Of a stretch of 64,000 nt of DNA, positions 47,101 through 55,124 are shown piece by piece. The notes under the pieces were generated by a model, which saw only the letters and a list, made by a program, of their open reading frames with translations, was not told the DNA's origin and did not search any database. The first letter of the stretch is position 1, and every line of letters begins with the position of its first letter. This stretch comes from Bacteroidales bacterium UBA3844. GTDB lineage: Bacteria > Bacteroidota > Bacteroidia > Bacteroidales > Paludibacteraceae. The translations under genes and the position numbers were made by a program. The stretch covers positions 1-64,000 of the forward strand of contig DGHQ01000054.1 of NCBI GenBank assembly GCA_002392915.1. The letters are read 5' to 3'.

Positions 47101-48154
47101 AACGGACATCGTTTAACTTATATAAGTCAGCCACAAAACGTTTGGCATTAACGACAAATTCATCACCGTCGACTTTACTCTTAATCAACGGAATGATTGA
47201 TATTTTATAAAGTCCATTCTCTGCAATTGAACGTTTGTTTAGAAGAGCATGAAGTTTACTTTCATTTTTAAGTGGGCTATCGAGAATCAAAGCAATGACA
47301 TACAGATAGTTGAAGAGATATTGGTCAAACACTCCACGCTCCTTCAAAAATCCGCCAAACGTCGCTAATGATTTTTGAAAAGCCACCGCAGATTCCCCAT
47401 AACATTCACGTTGTAGAAGTTTGACAGCATCATAAAGACAGCCACATCCATTGACTCCATAATACTTGAAATCGTCCACTCCCGTCGCCAAATAGCGATA
47501 AAGGAAAAAACGATCACGAATTTCTAACTCTGGGTCATCACCGACATTCTCAAGGTCATAGCGAAATTCAATAATAGGTCTGACATTTTCCCAATTAAAC
47601 TGTTCACGGTCATAGACTCCATCAAGCAAAATTTTACAAAAATCGTTCCAGATTTTTGATGGCAAAGAAATAAAGACAGGTCGCCATTCCGCATCGTCTA
47701 CTACAGAAAGAAGCATCTCTCTTTGGCGGATTCCCAAAGAATAGAGTTCGACGGAATCAGTGTCCACAAACTTCATTTTCTCCAACCACCAGTTCCTGAA
47801 AATCAACGATGTATTCCTGCCATCGTCTGGCATTTCACACACCGATTCTATTATTCCAAGCCAATCCTCCTTATGATTTTTATAAATATCTGCAACGACG
47901 GGAAGTTCACAATGTGGAGCCACGACATATTTCGCAAACACTCCGGAACGAGTGAGCATGTCAAGCAATCGTTTGTCATATAGAGATTTTGCGACACTCT
48001 GCACATCCACATCAGAGGCTTCACTGTCGCAAAGATAACGTACAGCAAGACCTGTCATCGCAGAAGAACAGTCGATTATGTTTCCGCAATAGGCATAGAC
48101 AGCCAGCACAACTTTTTCTGGAACGGATAGTGAATCTATATGAGAATACTGCAT
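44141..48154 (-). CDS. SNF2-family DNA-dependent ATPase/helicase-like protein
   Basis: A 1337-residue protein. The C-terminal 450 residues are a complete SWI2/SNF2 motor: ADDMGLGKTIQT (Walker A, about 895-906), LDEAH (about 990), LTGTPIQN, and the second RecA lobe with DGSTPMKERAKLIDKF and the RAYRIGQDQ end motif. The first 800 or so residues match nothing I recognise and lack an obvious SWIM zinc motif. Bacterial SNF2 proteins of this size include RapA-like remodellers and phage-defence ATPases. The neighbours here do not suggest a defence island. It is a single gene with convergent and repeat-rich flanks. Confidence 0.9.
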   Translation of the reverse strand: MQYSHIDSLSVPEKVVLAVYAYCGNIIDCSSAMTGLAVRYLCDSEASDVDVQSVAKSLYDKRLLDMLTRSGVFAKYVVAPHCELPVVADIYKNHKEDWLGIIESVCEMPDDGRNTSLIFRNWWLEKMKFVDTDSVELYSLGIRQREMLLSVVDDAEWRPVFISLPSKIWNDFCKILLDGVYDREQFNWENVRPIIEFRYDLENVGDDPELEIRDRFFLYRYLATGVDDFKYYGVNGCGCLYDAVKLLQRECYGESAVAFQKSLATFGGFLKERGVFDQYLFNYLYVIALILDSPLKNESKLHALLNKRSIAENGLYKISIIPLIKSKVDGDEFVVNAKRFVADLYKLNDVRLATYLCLQFNVDISRYTENDSRPSNWNFVENEKNPDSSIVARLNKIKPWMYMLDSIESVKIPKIEDQEERLIYVLEPNEMRVAPFIQKRNDKGEWNGSIRRLWKGKSRDIPECATDEDIRILKTLPAGQVSFKNGDGLLSFVGCDHIYLMPKWGKQLRQVVVGMEHPYLIVDREEDNLFHVYSNLKLSDIDDQTSSFVRIIDDTHYGVIHLRDHERDIYKLMLQMETIPSEAETRLRQSLQRLDGMTKIYSTLIHADDAFEDADSRIVIRLFPNTNVGATWRVDMVVIPFAGSPYTTIPAEGQSLSILDDGGTLRLIKRNFEMEKRHLFAFERFCQQNAIIYDDEDVSDVASDLLNLENVLDIITWAKENDDKAVVELMEGCRFNVKEKLTPKNLQLETFQSVRGWVDMNGALVSSDTKIGLQELMRRLHNGIGKYIRIDGDNYVEVSQSLRQLISRLRLYNDDLENRIAIPELALASLDNEFDDAFASSNGDLLAIRDRITKSQTAEFVIPSTLNGELKNYQIDGYKWMMRTLSWSGGVCLADDMGLGKTIQTIAVMLQKRDDGPILVVAPTSVVLNWQSELVRFAPSLNTKILNQCAHKTKTIEEISFGDVLVASYGMMLTQIANLEKKEWGIIVLDEAHAIKNYNTKAFKSVIRLSGKNRIVLTGTPIQNHFSEIWSLFHFSNPGLLGSQKSFSEKVKYNRERDEDWADDVAGEINSIVRPFILRRTKKEVLDELPGIEEVVLDVMLTKEEYAVYDSTRLAVRKAFQEDDKYSLDRDLSAVGPHKIAVFAMLTKLRELTCSPALLVQGWKDRSSKEIAFLDLLQEIDLEENRVLVFSQFTGFLERIKILLQEEGIECLYLDGSTPMKERAKLIDKFQAGKTPVFLVSLKAGGVGLNLTAANYVIHLDPWWNPAIEQQATDRAYRIGQDQKVTVFHFIAKGTIEEKMLELQRRKQTVSDVVLRGTDKSTLMTKEDVKDILEGRI

Positions 48155-48204
48155 TTTGACGTAGAAGCTATTTTATTTAATCACTGACGACACACGCTGA
48201 ATTT

Positions 48205-48310
48205 CCTCACCCCAAGGGTCGTAGACCCTTTATCGCTTGCGACGGTAGCCGATTCCAAAATGGTTGAGGTCGCAGACCGATATCATTATGGTGTCGGTTT
48301 ATTCGATTCC
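48205..48310 (+). repeat. Hairpin-array repeat, copy 1
   Basis: The first 48 bp (48205-48252) are identical to 60241-60288, and TCGGTTTATTCGATTC (48294-48309) matches 60331-60346. They contain the hairpins AAGGGTC-GTA-GACCCTT and TCGC-TT-GCGA. The central stem, near perfect in copy 2, is eroded here. Confidence 0.8.
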
Positions 48311-48326
48311 AAAATTCGATTTACGA

Positions 48327-48436
48327 TTTCCGAATGTCAATTCATCCATTTCCGAATGTCAATTCATCCATTTCCGAATGTCAATTCATCCATTTCCGAA
48401 TGTCAATTCATCCATTTCCGAATTTCGATTCATCCG
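48327..48436 (+). repeat. 22-bp tandem repeat
   Basis: Unit TTTCCGAATGTCAATTCATC plus CA is repeated four times without change (48327-48414), and a fifth copy with three differences ends at 48436. The array ends 3 bp before the acpH stop codon. 22 is not a multiple of 3 and there are no spacers, so it is neither coding nor CRISPR. Confidence 0.9.
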
Positions 48437-48439
48437 ATT

Positions 48440-49027
48440 TTAGAAATTCATTTTAAAATCATCAATATGTCGTCTGATTTCAAAAAAGAATTGTAAAAAT
48501 TCATTTTCAAGGTCATAATAATCGCGTATCATCACACGGACCACATCATCAGAACAATTAGGCAACGAGGTTCCATTAGACATCAAATCCAAAGTGTCGC
48601 GGATACCATCTATTGTCGCATACGCTGTGAGTCGCTGTCTGGAAATAAAATTTACAGAAAAACGCTGCATTTCTCCCGGCAAACGAAACCAATTTTTCAA
48701 TATTCGTCCATACGCTCTCCACGCATATTTTTTCAGTGGTAAAGAATGGTAGCCACCCCAGTTTTTCGCCAGAAAATGGTCGTAAACAACATCACAAACG
48801 ACACCTGCATATCTTCCAGCTACAGGCACAAACCTATCCTTACTCTGCCGGTAAACAGGATGACTATCCGTAAATGAATCTATCTCTCGATGTAAAAGTA
48901 TTCCACACTGTATCGAGAACGGATAATCAGAGAGTCGTCGTCCCTTCACACTGTCGCCGATATAGTTTCCTATCATGAGACCTTCATCGTCGTCACCAGA
49001 AAGATATATGTGCGCAAGAAAATTCAT
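48440..49027 (-). CDS. acpH: Acyl-carrier-protein phosphodiesterase family protein
   Basis: A 195-residue HD-like hydrolase of the AcpH family, which removes the phosphopantetheine arm from holo-ACP. The family start MNFLAHIYLSGDDDEGLMIGN is seen over residues 1-21. The metal-site histidines and aspartates follow in LLHREIDSFTDSHP, and CDVVYDHFLAKNW comes next. The ATG overlaps the stop of the solute-binding gene by 4 nt, making it the third gene of a porin / binding-protein / acpH unit. Confidence 0.88.
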   Translation of the reverse strand: MNFLAHIYLSGDDDEGLMIGNYIGDSVKGRRLSDYPFSIQCGILLHREIDSFTDSHPVYRQSKDRFVPVAGRYAGVVCDVVYDHFLAKNWGGYHSLPLKKYAWRAYGRILKNWFRLPGEMQRFSVNFISRQRLTAYATIDGIRDTLDLMSNGTSLPNCSDDVVRVMIRDYYDLENEFLQFFFEIRRHIDDFKMNF

Positions 49028-49818
49028 TTTTCTATATTACAGTTCTTAATAAATGAATTGAGTGAATCACACAACTCTGTACTCGTCTTTCGTACTGCCC
49101 ACGAATGTAGTTGTGAAAAACCGATAGACAAATGAATATCAAGGTTTTTGTACTCTTTTTGAAGACGTGTGGCAGCATGAAGTCCTAACACAGTGTACTG
49201 AAATTCACCCTTCGACACCATAATGGCAATCGCCTCATTGTCGTAATTGGGAATTGTGTTGATATATATGGTGTCTCCAATCTCTTTAGAAAGATTATTT
49301 ATTCGTATTATAGACGGGGATTCCTCAGCCAACGTCACAGTCTTCTCCGCAAGTTCCAGCTGATTATGCACAAAACTGTCGTTCACCACTTTGTCTATCA
49401 CCTTCTTTCTCTGCACAAGCACCTGTTTGTCGTGAATCAGACTCTCTGTAAAAAGCAGAGTGTCGCGCAATGATGATGTCACAGGAATATAGCGGACAAT
49501 CACGTCGCACTCCCCATCCTGCAAATCCTCAATAGCGTTGTTGAGATTGCTTTCAAGCTTATACTCGACAGGCAGATTCTGCTGACGGCAAAACTCTCGG
49601 ATAAGTTCAAACTGCTCTCCAACGGTGTCGCCATCCGCTGTGATCTGCATTCCATCCGTCGACGAATCAATCACCACTCTCAACGCTCCATTCTCACGGA
49701 TGTGTGCAATATCATCATTGTCGGGCACTTTTGACACACAACGGCTTATAATGAACGCTATTGCCGCAAGCACCACAAAAGCGAAAATGATAAAATTGAA
49801 ATACTTACTTCCGTTCAT
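49024..49818 (-). CDS. Membrane-anchored solute-binding (family 3-like) protein
   Basis: A 264-residue protein starting at ATG 49818 (the open frame begins at a TTG two codons earlier). A single N-terminal membrane segment (about 7-26) is followed by a periplasmic binding-protein type 2 fold: GALRVVIDSSTDGMQ, QFELIREFCRQQNLP and DGECDVIVRYIPVT, as in SBP_bac_3 domains. The second lobe ends in AVRKTSTELCDSLNSFI. It resembles the sensor part of MltF-type proteins but lacks the lytic transglycosylase domain. It lies between the porin gene (12-nt gap) and acpH (overlap). The ligand is unknown. Confidence 0.85.
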   Translation of the reverse strand: MNGSKYFNFIIFAFVVLAAIAFIISRCVSKVPDNDDIAHIRENGALRVVIDSSTDGMQITADGDTVGEQFELIREFCRQQNLPVEYKLESNLNNAIEDLQDGECDVIVRYIPVTSSLRDTLLFTESLIHDKQVLVQRKKVIDKVVNDSFVHNQLELAEKTVTLAEESPSIIRINNLSKEIGDTIYINTIPNYDNEAIAIMVSKGEFQYTVLGLHAATRLQKEYKNLDIHLSIGFSQLHSWAVRKTSTELCDSLNSFIKNCNIEK

Positions 49819-49830
49819 GAGCAAACATTT

Positions 49831-52047
49831 TTAATCATCAAATGTAACTGAGATTCCAACACGTAAAAACGACGGACTCATAGCATAACCCGGACTGATC
49901 ATATAGTTCGAATTATTTCCCATTCTCTGGTTGACATGATTCCATACCATAAACATTTTCAACACCTTCAGCTGTGCCTGTCCGTATACATTCAGCAAAG
50001 GATAATCGCCATACTCCTTCTCTCGCTGAACATAAAGCATTCCCGTCGCAGGATTATATTTCTGAGCGTAAAAACTTGTATGGTAATTCAATTCAGCGCC
50101 GACTTGAAAAGTAAGACTCTTTTTGAAAATCGGAGGAGTCCTTAAGTAGACGTTGCTGTTGAAAACAAATGTCGGCAACGGCATTATATACTTGTCTGAT
50201 GTTGTCTGGTAGGCAATTCCATTATCCCAGTGGAAAATTCCGAATTTTAGTTTTTCCTCGGCTCCTAAATAGAACACATTCACAGCGTCCGATGTCTGGA
50301 CTGGCATCGCCTGCTCATTGAAATATATGTGGTTGTCGATGTTGTAATAACCTATTTTGGCAGAGAAGCCTATCTTTGGCATCTCAAACAAACCGTCGAT
50401 GGACAAACTGCGTTTATTATCGAAATCGTTGTCCCAATTGAAATAATTTGAATAGTAATGGTCCTCAAAATAATCTGGGCATTCATTCTTCAGCTCCACT
50501 TTTCCACCCAAAGAAACCGGTTGTTTACCAATTTCAAACTTGGTATTCACATCTCCTTTCAACAGATAGCTTGTTCCCGTCTGTTTCTCATCCACAAAAT
50601 AATATTCTCCTATCACATTGAAGAACAGATGTTTGCCGGAATGTTTTGACAATACTGCTCCGACTCCCATCTTCGTGTTTTTGTTTTTATTCCAATTTGG
50701 ACGTCCACGATATCCGACAGAGTCGATGTAAGCTATTCCGTCTTCCAACTCCACCTCTTTCAACTCATTCTCAGCTATAAACTCATTGCCGGCATCACGG
50801 TAGTCGAACTGTAACCCGTCGGCATAATGATATGTCTTTGAGCTTACAGTAAAATATCCACCCAAACCAAACTTCATCAATTTGTTGAACTCCTCGTTCA
50901 AAGTCACTCCAAAATTGCCCTTAAACTGACGGAACAAGACGCTGTCCATTGTAGATTTAGGCATAAACTTACGAGTTTCTGCACTTGCATTATAGAATGT
51001 GTCGTGGAATGAATTAGAAGATTTCTCTGTGTATCTCTTCCAATCCGACTCATATCTCATGTCAGCTATAAAAGACGTAACAGGCACATAATCAACAATT
51101 ACAGAATCTTTAGACACCTCATACTCTTTTTCAAATCCAAGATGGTATTTATAGTTGAGATGCATATTATATCCATGCAGTTTGGAAAATGTGTTTCCTG
51201 TAAAATAGACTGGGATAGACTCATCTGCAGGATTTCCATATCTTTCTGGCGAAGTGATATACGATTCATCCAAAAATCCACCACTCTCATAATTCTCAAA
51301 TTTCGCAAAACCGATACTCATCATCAGATTGGAACGCAAACCCATATAGCTTCCGAAAAATCCGGCGTTGCAATTTCGTGTAGACGAAGATTCATACGCA
51401 CCATACGAATTAACCCAATCTCCGTACATACCGAAATTAAACTTTGATCCTGCGTTAACAGTGAACAAGCCACCCACACACTGGTCACTACGGTTGCTCG
51501 GACCTGCGCCTATAAACCAGAATTTGGAATAAGGTTTGCGAGTGTTATAATAAAGGATATCATCAGGCGACGTATAGTTTGCCTCATACGGAGTGAAGAA
51601 AAAGAAATCTGATTTCTTAATTCTGTCCGCGTAGATCAACGATATTCCCGGAGATCCTAAAGATGAATGATCAGCATAACGGAGTGTGTTTTTGTCGGCC
51701 ATATTGGCAATATAGAGTTTGTCGAGAGTAGAGTCGGCATACTCACGGACGGGCAGTCCAAGGGGTCCGTCGGCTCTCCACGAGAAATACATCATGGAAT
51801 CTTTCGGACCACGTTTTGACGGAGACACCTCCGTCTGATATTGAAAAGCAGGTGCGGAATCCACCGTCGCTTTTGCCACTGTATCAATTTTTGAAATGAT
51901 TGCAGAATCCTGATTCAACACTACAGAATCAGATGCCACAATATCAACAGAATCCTTTTTCTCCGTCTCCACAGATAAGGAAGTGTTGGCAAACACTGTG
52001 GCGCTTGCCGCAAATAGAGAAAGGATTATATTAAAAATTCTATTCAT
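49831..52047 (-). CDS. Putative porin of the Bacteroidetes Porin_10 type
   Basis: A 738-residue outer-membrane protein. The signal peptide (to VFA) is followed by a Ser/Asp-rich N-terminal region and then the conserved family segment around 75-175: MMYFSWRADGPLGLP, TLRYADHSSLGSPGIS, FFFFTPYEANYTSP. A long beta-barrel with aromatic-rich strands follows and ends LRVGISVTFDD. The family is annotated as a putative porin; no substrate is known. It leads the three-gene unit with the solute-binding protein and AcpH. Confidence 0.88.
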   Translation of the reverse strand: MNRIFNIILSLFAASATVFANTSLSVETEKKDSVDIVASDSVVLNQDSAIISKIDTVAKATVDSAPAFQYQTEVSPSKRGPKDSMMYFSWRADGPLGLPVREYADSTLDKLYIANMADKNTLRYADHSSLGSPGISLIYADRIKKSDFFFFTPYEANYTSPDDILYYNTRKPYSKFWFIGAGPSNRSDQCVGGLFTVNAGSKFNFGMYGDWVNSYGAYESSSTRNCNAGFFGSYMGLRSNLMMSIGFAKFENYESGGFLDESYITSPERYGNPADESIPVYFTGNTFSKLHGYNMHLNYKYHLGFEKEYEVSKDSVIVDYVPVTSFIADMRYESDWKRYTEKSSNSFHDTFYNASAETRKFMPKSTMDSVLFRQFKGNFGVTLNEEFNKLMKFGLGGYFTVSSKTYHYADGLQFDYRDAGNEFIAENELKEVELEDGIAYIDSVGYRGRPNWNKNKNTKMGVGAVLSKHSGKHLFFNVIGEYYFVDEKQTGTSYLLKGDVNTKFEIGKQPVSLGGKVELKNECPDYFEDHYYSNYFNWDNDFDNKRSLSIDGLFEMPKIGFSAKIGYYNIDNHIYFNEQAMPVQTSDAVNVFYLGAEEKLKFGIFHWDNGIAYQTTSDKYIMPLPTFVFNSNVYLRTPPIFKKSLTFQVGAELNYHTSFYAQKYNPATGMLYVQREKEYGDYPLLNVYGQAQLKVLKMFMVWNHVNQRMGNNSNYMISPGYAMSPSFLRVGISVTFDD

Positions 52048-52100
52048 TTATTTTATTATTCAGAAACCGCTTAAATTAAATATTTGGCTATAAATCAAAT

Positions 52101-52165
52101 AGAGGATTGTTAAGTGCAGAATGCCCTAACCCCACACGTATCTGCGAGTTCGCAAGAACGAGCAG
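52101..52165 (+). repeat. Two-hairpin intergenic element, copy C
   Basis: Hairpin 1 (52109-52130): GTTA, bulged A, G-TGCA, loop GAA, TGC-CCTAAC. After 11 nt comes hairpin 2 (52142-52165): CTGC-GA-GTTC-GCAA-GAAC-GA-GCAG. Both stems of hairpin 2 differ in sequence from copies A and B yet pair perfectly, and the loop becomes a GNRA-type GCAA. It lies upstream of the porin operon start. Confidence 0.75.
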
Positions 52166-52275
52166 TGATAAAAATCAAAACATCTCTTTTAATTTTTACA
52201 AATCACTCACATAGCAAATTAAAAACCAAAGTTTAAACAATTTCTCATATTTTTCTCTGAAAGATTTCTATTTTG

Positions 52276-53529
52276 TCAGCCACGGTCACTGTCGTTCTTC
52301 ATATACCAAAGCAAGCAACAGTTTTCATGTCTGAAGATTTTTGTTGCCGTGTCACGCAATTCTGCTGGTGTCACCTTAGCATAATTGTCGAAATCCGTAT
52401 TGACCAGATCGGGAGCATCGATCATCTCGTAATAGCCGAGACGTTCCGCCTTTGCAGCCTCCGAAAGGTCGGAAAGGATCTGCGTCGCCTCATACTTATT
52501 CACGACCTTCTCCAATTCCAGTTTTTCAACACTCTCCTTCTTCAGCATCTCCAGCTCATTCCAAATAGCGTTCTCAACCTCATCACGTGTGAAACCATCA
52601 TTCGGCACACCGATCACATAAAAAGCACCGTCTTCCAGGCTTCCACGAATACATGCATCTATGGAAGAAAACATCTTCTTCTCCACGACCAATCTCTTAT
52701 ACATTCGTGAAGACATACCATTCGACAACACATCGGAAAGAATATCCGAAGCATAATAATCGTCGTCGAGACGGGAAGGAGAACGGAACACCATATAGAG
52801 TTTATCATTCGGGACATCACCACTGACCACCTTTCTGCGTTCAGCTGTTTGCTCTGGGATTTCCACCATCTTGCGTTTTTTCACATCGCGCGACGGGATA
52901 TCACCGTAATATTTCTCCACCAGACGTTTCACCTCATCCAGAGAAATATTACCCACGACCGCAAGATAAGCATTGTTAGGAGCATAATGAGAGAAGAAAA
53001 AATCCTTCACATCCTGCATCGTCGCGTCCTGAATATGTTTGATTTCCTTGCCGATCGTAGGCCATGAGTAGGTATGGTCGGCAGGATACATCATTGCAAA
53101 AAGATAATGGTAGGCATCACCGTATGGCTTGTTGGATGTTCGTTCCTTAAACTCCTCACTCACCACTTCACGCTGCACCTCAAGGCCCTTCTCATTGAAT
53201 GCCAAAGACATCATTCTGTCCGACTCAACCCAAAAGCCGACCTCTGCGTTGACAGCAGGAAGGACAACATAATAATTGGTCAGATCCTGCGTAGTGTAAG
53301 CGTTGTTGTAGGCGCCGGCTTTCTGAAGCACTCCATCATAATCATCCACATTGACAGAGCCTGAAAACATCAGATGCTCAAACAGATGAGCGAATCCAGT
53401 GTGCTCCGGATCCTCATCCTTCGATCCCACATCAAAAACAGTGTTAAGCGTCACCGTCTGGGATGTTTTGTCTTCCAGATGCACCACATGAAGGCCATTA
53501 TCAAGTGTGAACCTATTTGTTTTAACCAT
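52276..53529 (-). CDS. M16-family zinc metallopeptidase
   Basis: A 417-residue single-unit M16B (insulinase-like/pitrilysin-like) peptidase. The inverted zinc motif HxxEH is in GFAHLFEHLMFSG, with the downstream Glu in VQREVVSEEFKER. The C-terminal half has the expected non-catalytic M16 repeat (LYMVFRSPSRLDDDYYASDILS). No signal peptide is evident, so it is probably cytoplasmic. It is divergently transcribed from ispE across a 71-bp spacer with back-to-back promoters. Confidence 0.92.
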   Translation of the reverse strand: MVKTNRFTLDNGLHVVHLEDKTSQTVTLNTVFDVGSKDEDPEHTGFAHLFEHLMFSGSVNVDDYDGVLQKAGAYNNAYTTQDLTNYYVVLPAVNAEVGFWVESDRMMSLAFNEKGLEVQREVVSEEFKERTSNKPYGDAYHYLFAMMYPADHTYSWPTIGKEIKHIQDATMQDVKDFFFSHYAPNNAYLAVVGNISLDEVKRLVEKYYGDIPSRDVKKRKMVEIPEQTAERRKVVSGDVPNDKLYMVFRSPSRLDDDYYASDILSDVLSNGMSSRMYKRLVVEKKMFSSIDACIRGSLEDGAFYVIGVPNDGFTRDEVENAIWNELEMLKKESVEKLELEKVVNKYEATQILSDLSEAAKAERLGYYEMIDAPDLVNTDFDNYAKVTPAELRDTATKIFRHENCCLLWYMKNDSDRG

Positions 53530-53545
53530 AAATTGCTACTTTAAT

Positions 53546-53577
53546 GCAAAAATAGTTGAAATTAAGCGTATTTTTGC
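53546..53577. promoter_or_regulatory. Symmetrical divergent promoter pair of the M16 gene and ispE
   Basis: GCAAAAATA (53546-53554) and TATTTTTGC (53569-53577) form a perfect 9-bp inverted repeat. Each arm is a TAnnTTTG-type -7 box, one facing the M16 gene (minus) and one facing ispE (plus). The two initiation sites would be within about 35 bp, so the promoters must compete or share a regulator. Confidence 0.6.
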
Positions 53578-53600
53578 AAAAAAGTTATTAAAAAGCGTGA

Positions 53601-54419
53601 ATGATGATAACATTTCCAAATGCTAAAATAAATTTAGGTCTCAATGTAGTTAGTCGCCGCCCCGACGGATATTCTAATTTGGAGACGGTGTTCTATCCGA
53701 TTCCTGTCTGTGATGCTCTTGAACTTCTCGATTCCGACGAAAAAGGATTGAAATTTGTGCAGACGGGATTGGAGGTAGACGGTGATGTTGAGAAAAACCT
53801 TGTGGTGAGGGCTTTCCGTGCGGTTGAGAAAGCTGCAGGCCGCACTTTTGACGCCAAAGTTCATTTGCAGAAAAGCATTCCGTTTGGAGCCGGCATCGGT
53901 GGAGGAAGCGCGGACGCATCGTTTATGATCCGTATGATGAACGAGCATTATCATCTTGGATGGAGCGACGAGAAAATGGCAGAGATAGCCATCACAATCG
54001 GCGCGGACTGTCCGATATTCATCTACAACCGTCCAATGTATGCGGAAGGAAAAGGAGAGATTCTTTCCGATATCGACGTGAATCTTAGCGGCTACTATTT
54101 CGTCTTGGTCAAGCCAAACGTGCATGTATCCACAGCCGATGCGTTCCGTGGAATCACACCTGCTCCAGCCAAAATCAATTGCAGGGATATTGTGTCATTG
54201 CCGATGAAAGAGTGGAAAGGCAAGTTGGAAAACGATTTTGAGAAAACAATATTCGCGCTACACCCGTCTGTGGCGGCAATCAAAGAAAAACTATACGATT
54301 TAGGAGCTGTCTACGCATCAATGTCTGGTTCAGGATCATCTCTTTTCGGATTCTTTGAGGAGAAGCCAAATCTGGACGGATTGTTTGGCGACGCGTATGT
54401 TTTCTGCGAAAAACTATAA
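53601..54419 (+). CDS. ispE: 4-diphosphocytidyl-2-C-methyl-D-erythritol kinase
   Basis: IspE is the GHMP kinase of the methylerythritol phosphate isoprenoid pathway; it phosphorylates the 2-hydroxyl of CDP-ME. The 272-residue protein has the substrate-binding AKINLGLNVVSRRPDGY, the ATP loop PFGAGIGGGSADASF, and the C-terminal MSGSGSSLFGFF. Two ATGs are adjacent (53601 and 53604); either could be used. Confidence 0.96.
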   Translation: MMITFPNAKINLGLNVVSRRPDGYSNLETVFYPIPVCDALELLDSDEKGLKFVQTGLEVDGDVEKNLVVRAFRAVEKAAGRTFDAKVHLQKSIPFGAGIGGGSADASFMIRMMNEHYHLGWSDEKMAEIAITIGADCPIFIYNRPMYAEGKGEILSDIDVNLSGYYFVLVKPNVHVSTADAFRGITPAPAKINCRDIVSLPMKEWKGKLENDFEKTIFALHPSVAAIKEKLYDLGAVYASMSGSGSSLFGFFEEKPNLDGLFGDAYVFCEKL

Positions 54420-54443
54420 ATGCATAGGTTTTTCATCACCAAT

Positions 54444-54515
54444 ACCCCTAAACGGGGTAAGGATGGGAATCCATCTATATATTTGCCACCAATATAAAAC
54501 GTCTAGCGACGTATT
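54444..54515. other. Spacer with three consecutive short palindromes
   Basis: ACCCC-TAAAC-GGGGT (54444-54458), GATGG-GAAT-CCATC and ACGTC-TAGC-GACGT follow one another in the 261-bp spacer between ispE and the chagasin-like genes. No gene is visible there. One may terminate ispE, but none has a clean T-run. Confidence 0.45.
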
Positions 54516-54547
54516 TGGGGAGAACCAATTTTTTTTGTAAATGTAAA

Positions 54548-54573
54548 AGGGGCGACCACAATGGATCGCCCCT
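54548..54573 (-). terminator. Terminator of the chagasin-like genes
   Basis: AGGGGCGA / TCGCCCCT stem with a 10-nt loop. On the minus strand it is followed by TTTACATTTAC. Confidence 0.6.
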
Positions 54574-54680
54574 ACAATTACGCATTATCGAAAAAAATAC
54601 GGCTGGAATCTGCCACATGACAAATTCACAACCATAGTTTTTTCAAAACCGGATTTTATCGGAATTGGAAATTCATCAAA

Positions 54681-55046
54681 TTATTTCTTGAATGTAACTA
54701 CCGTGTCTTTAAGAGCTGTAGACTCTTCCCATCGTCTCATATAAGTAAACTTCAACACTTCCTCTCCATTTTCTTTAGTTTTGAAAGACCATTTTTCAAC
54801 ACCAGGACCTCCAACTCTTTCGTCATCTGGATTGGCATGATTTACTGATTTCGACACTGAATCAGCCGCAGCACTAGCACTATTAGTCCATACCCACTCA
54901 TATCCAGTACCCAACTGAGCTGGCAATTCAACCGTGAATGTCTTGCTTTCAAACTTTTCATCATCGTCGTCACATGAGACAAATGAAGAGATAGATAGAA
55001 CCGCTGCTGCCATCATTGCAGCAGCCATAGAAAAACTCTTTTTCAT
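54681..55046 (-). CDS. Chagasin-like (I42) cysteine protease inhibitor lipoprotein
   Basis: A 121-residue lipoprotein starting at ATG 55046 (the open frame runs 15 codons further). The signal ends FVSC at Cys25, followed by DDDDE, an acidic run of the type that exports lipoproteins to the surface in Bacteroidetes. The mature part has the three inhibitory loops of the chagasin family in order: QLGTGYEW (44-51; family NPTTGY-W), RVGGPGVEKW (77-86; GxGG) and YMRRWE (102-107; RPW-like). It should inhibit papain-family cysteine proteases; whether of the host or of the cell itself is unknown. A paralogue lies upstream. Confidence 0.8.
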   Translation of the reverse strand: MKKSFSMAAAMMAAAVLSISSFVSCDDDDEKFESKTFTVELPAQLGTGYEWVWTNSASAAADSVSKSVNHANPDDERVGGPGVEKWSFKTKENGEEVLKFTYMRRWEESTALKDTVVTFKK

Positions 55047-55124
55047 AAAAATTGACTTTAATGTAAAACTAACTAACATTTGTCTTAACACCTATACAAA
55101 CATACAATGCTAAGACATTACATA

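Noticed and set aside
48327..48436. CRISPR array
   Set aside because: The 22-bp units are directly contiguous with no spacers, and no cas genes are nearby.
48260..48496. 78-codon plus-strand frame across the tandem repeat
   Set aside because: It is created by the repeat, whose 22-bp unit shifts frame each time, and it overlaps the acpH gene end.
44141..54419. Anti-phage defence island around the SNF2 gene
   Set aside because: Neighbours are a porin, binding protein, AcpH, M16 peptidase and ispE; no nuclease, methylase or other defence partner is present.
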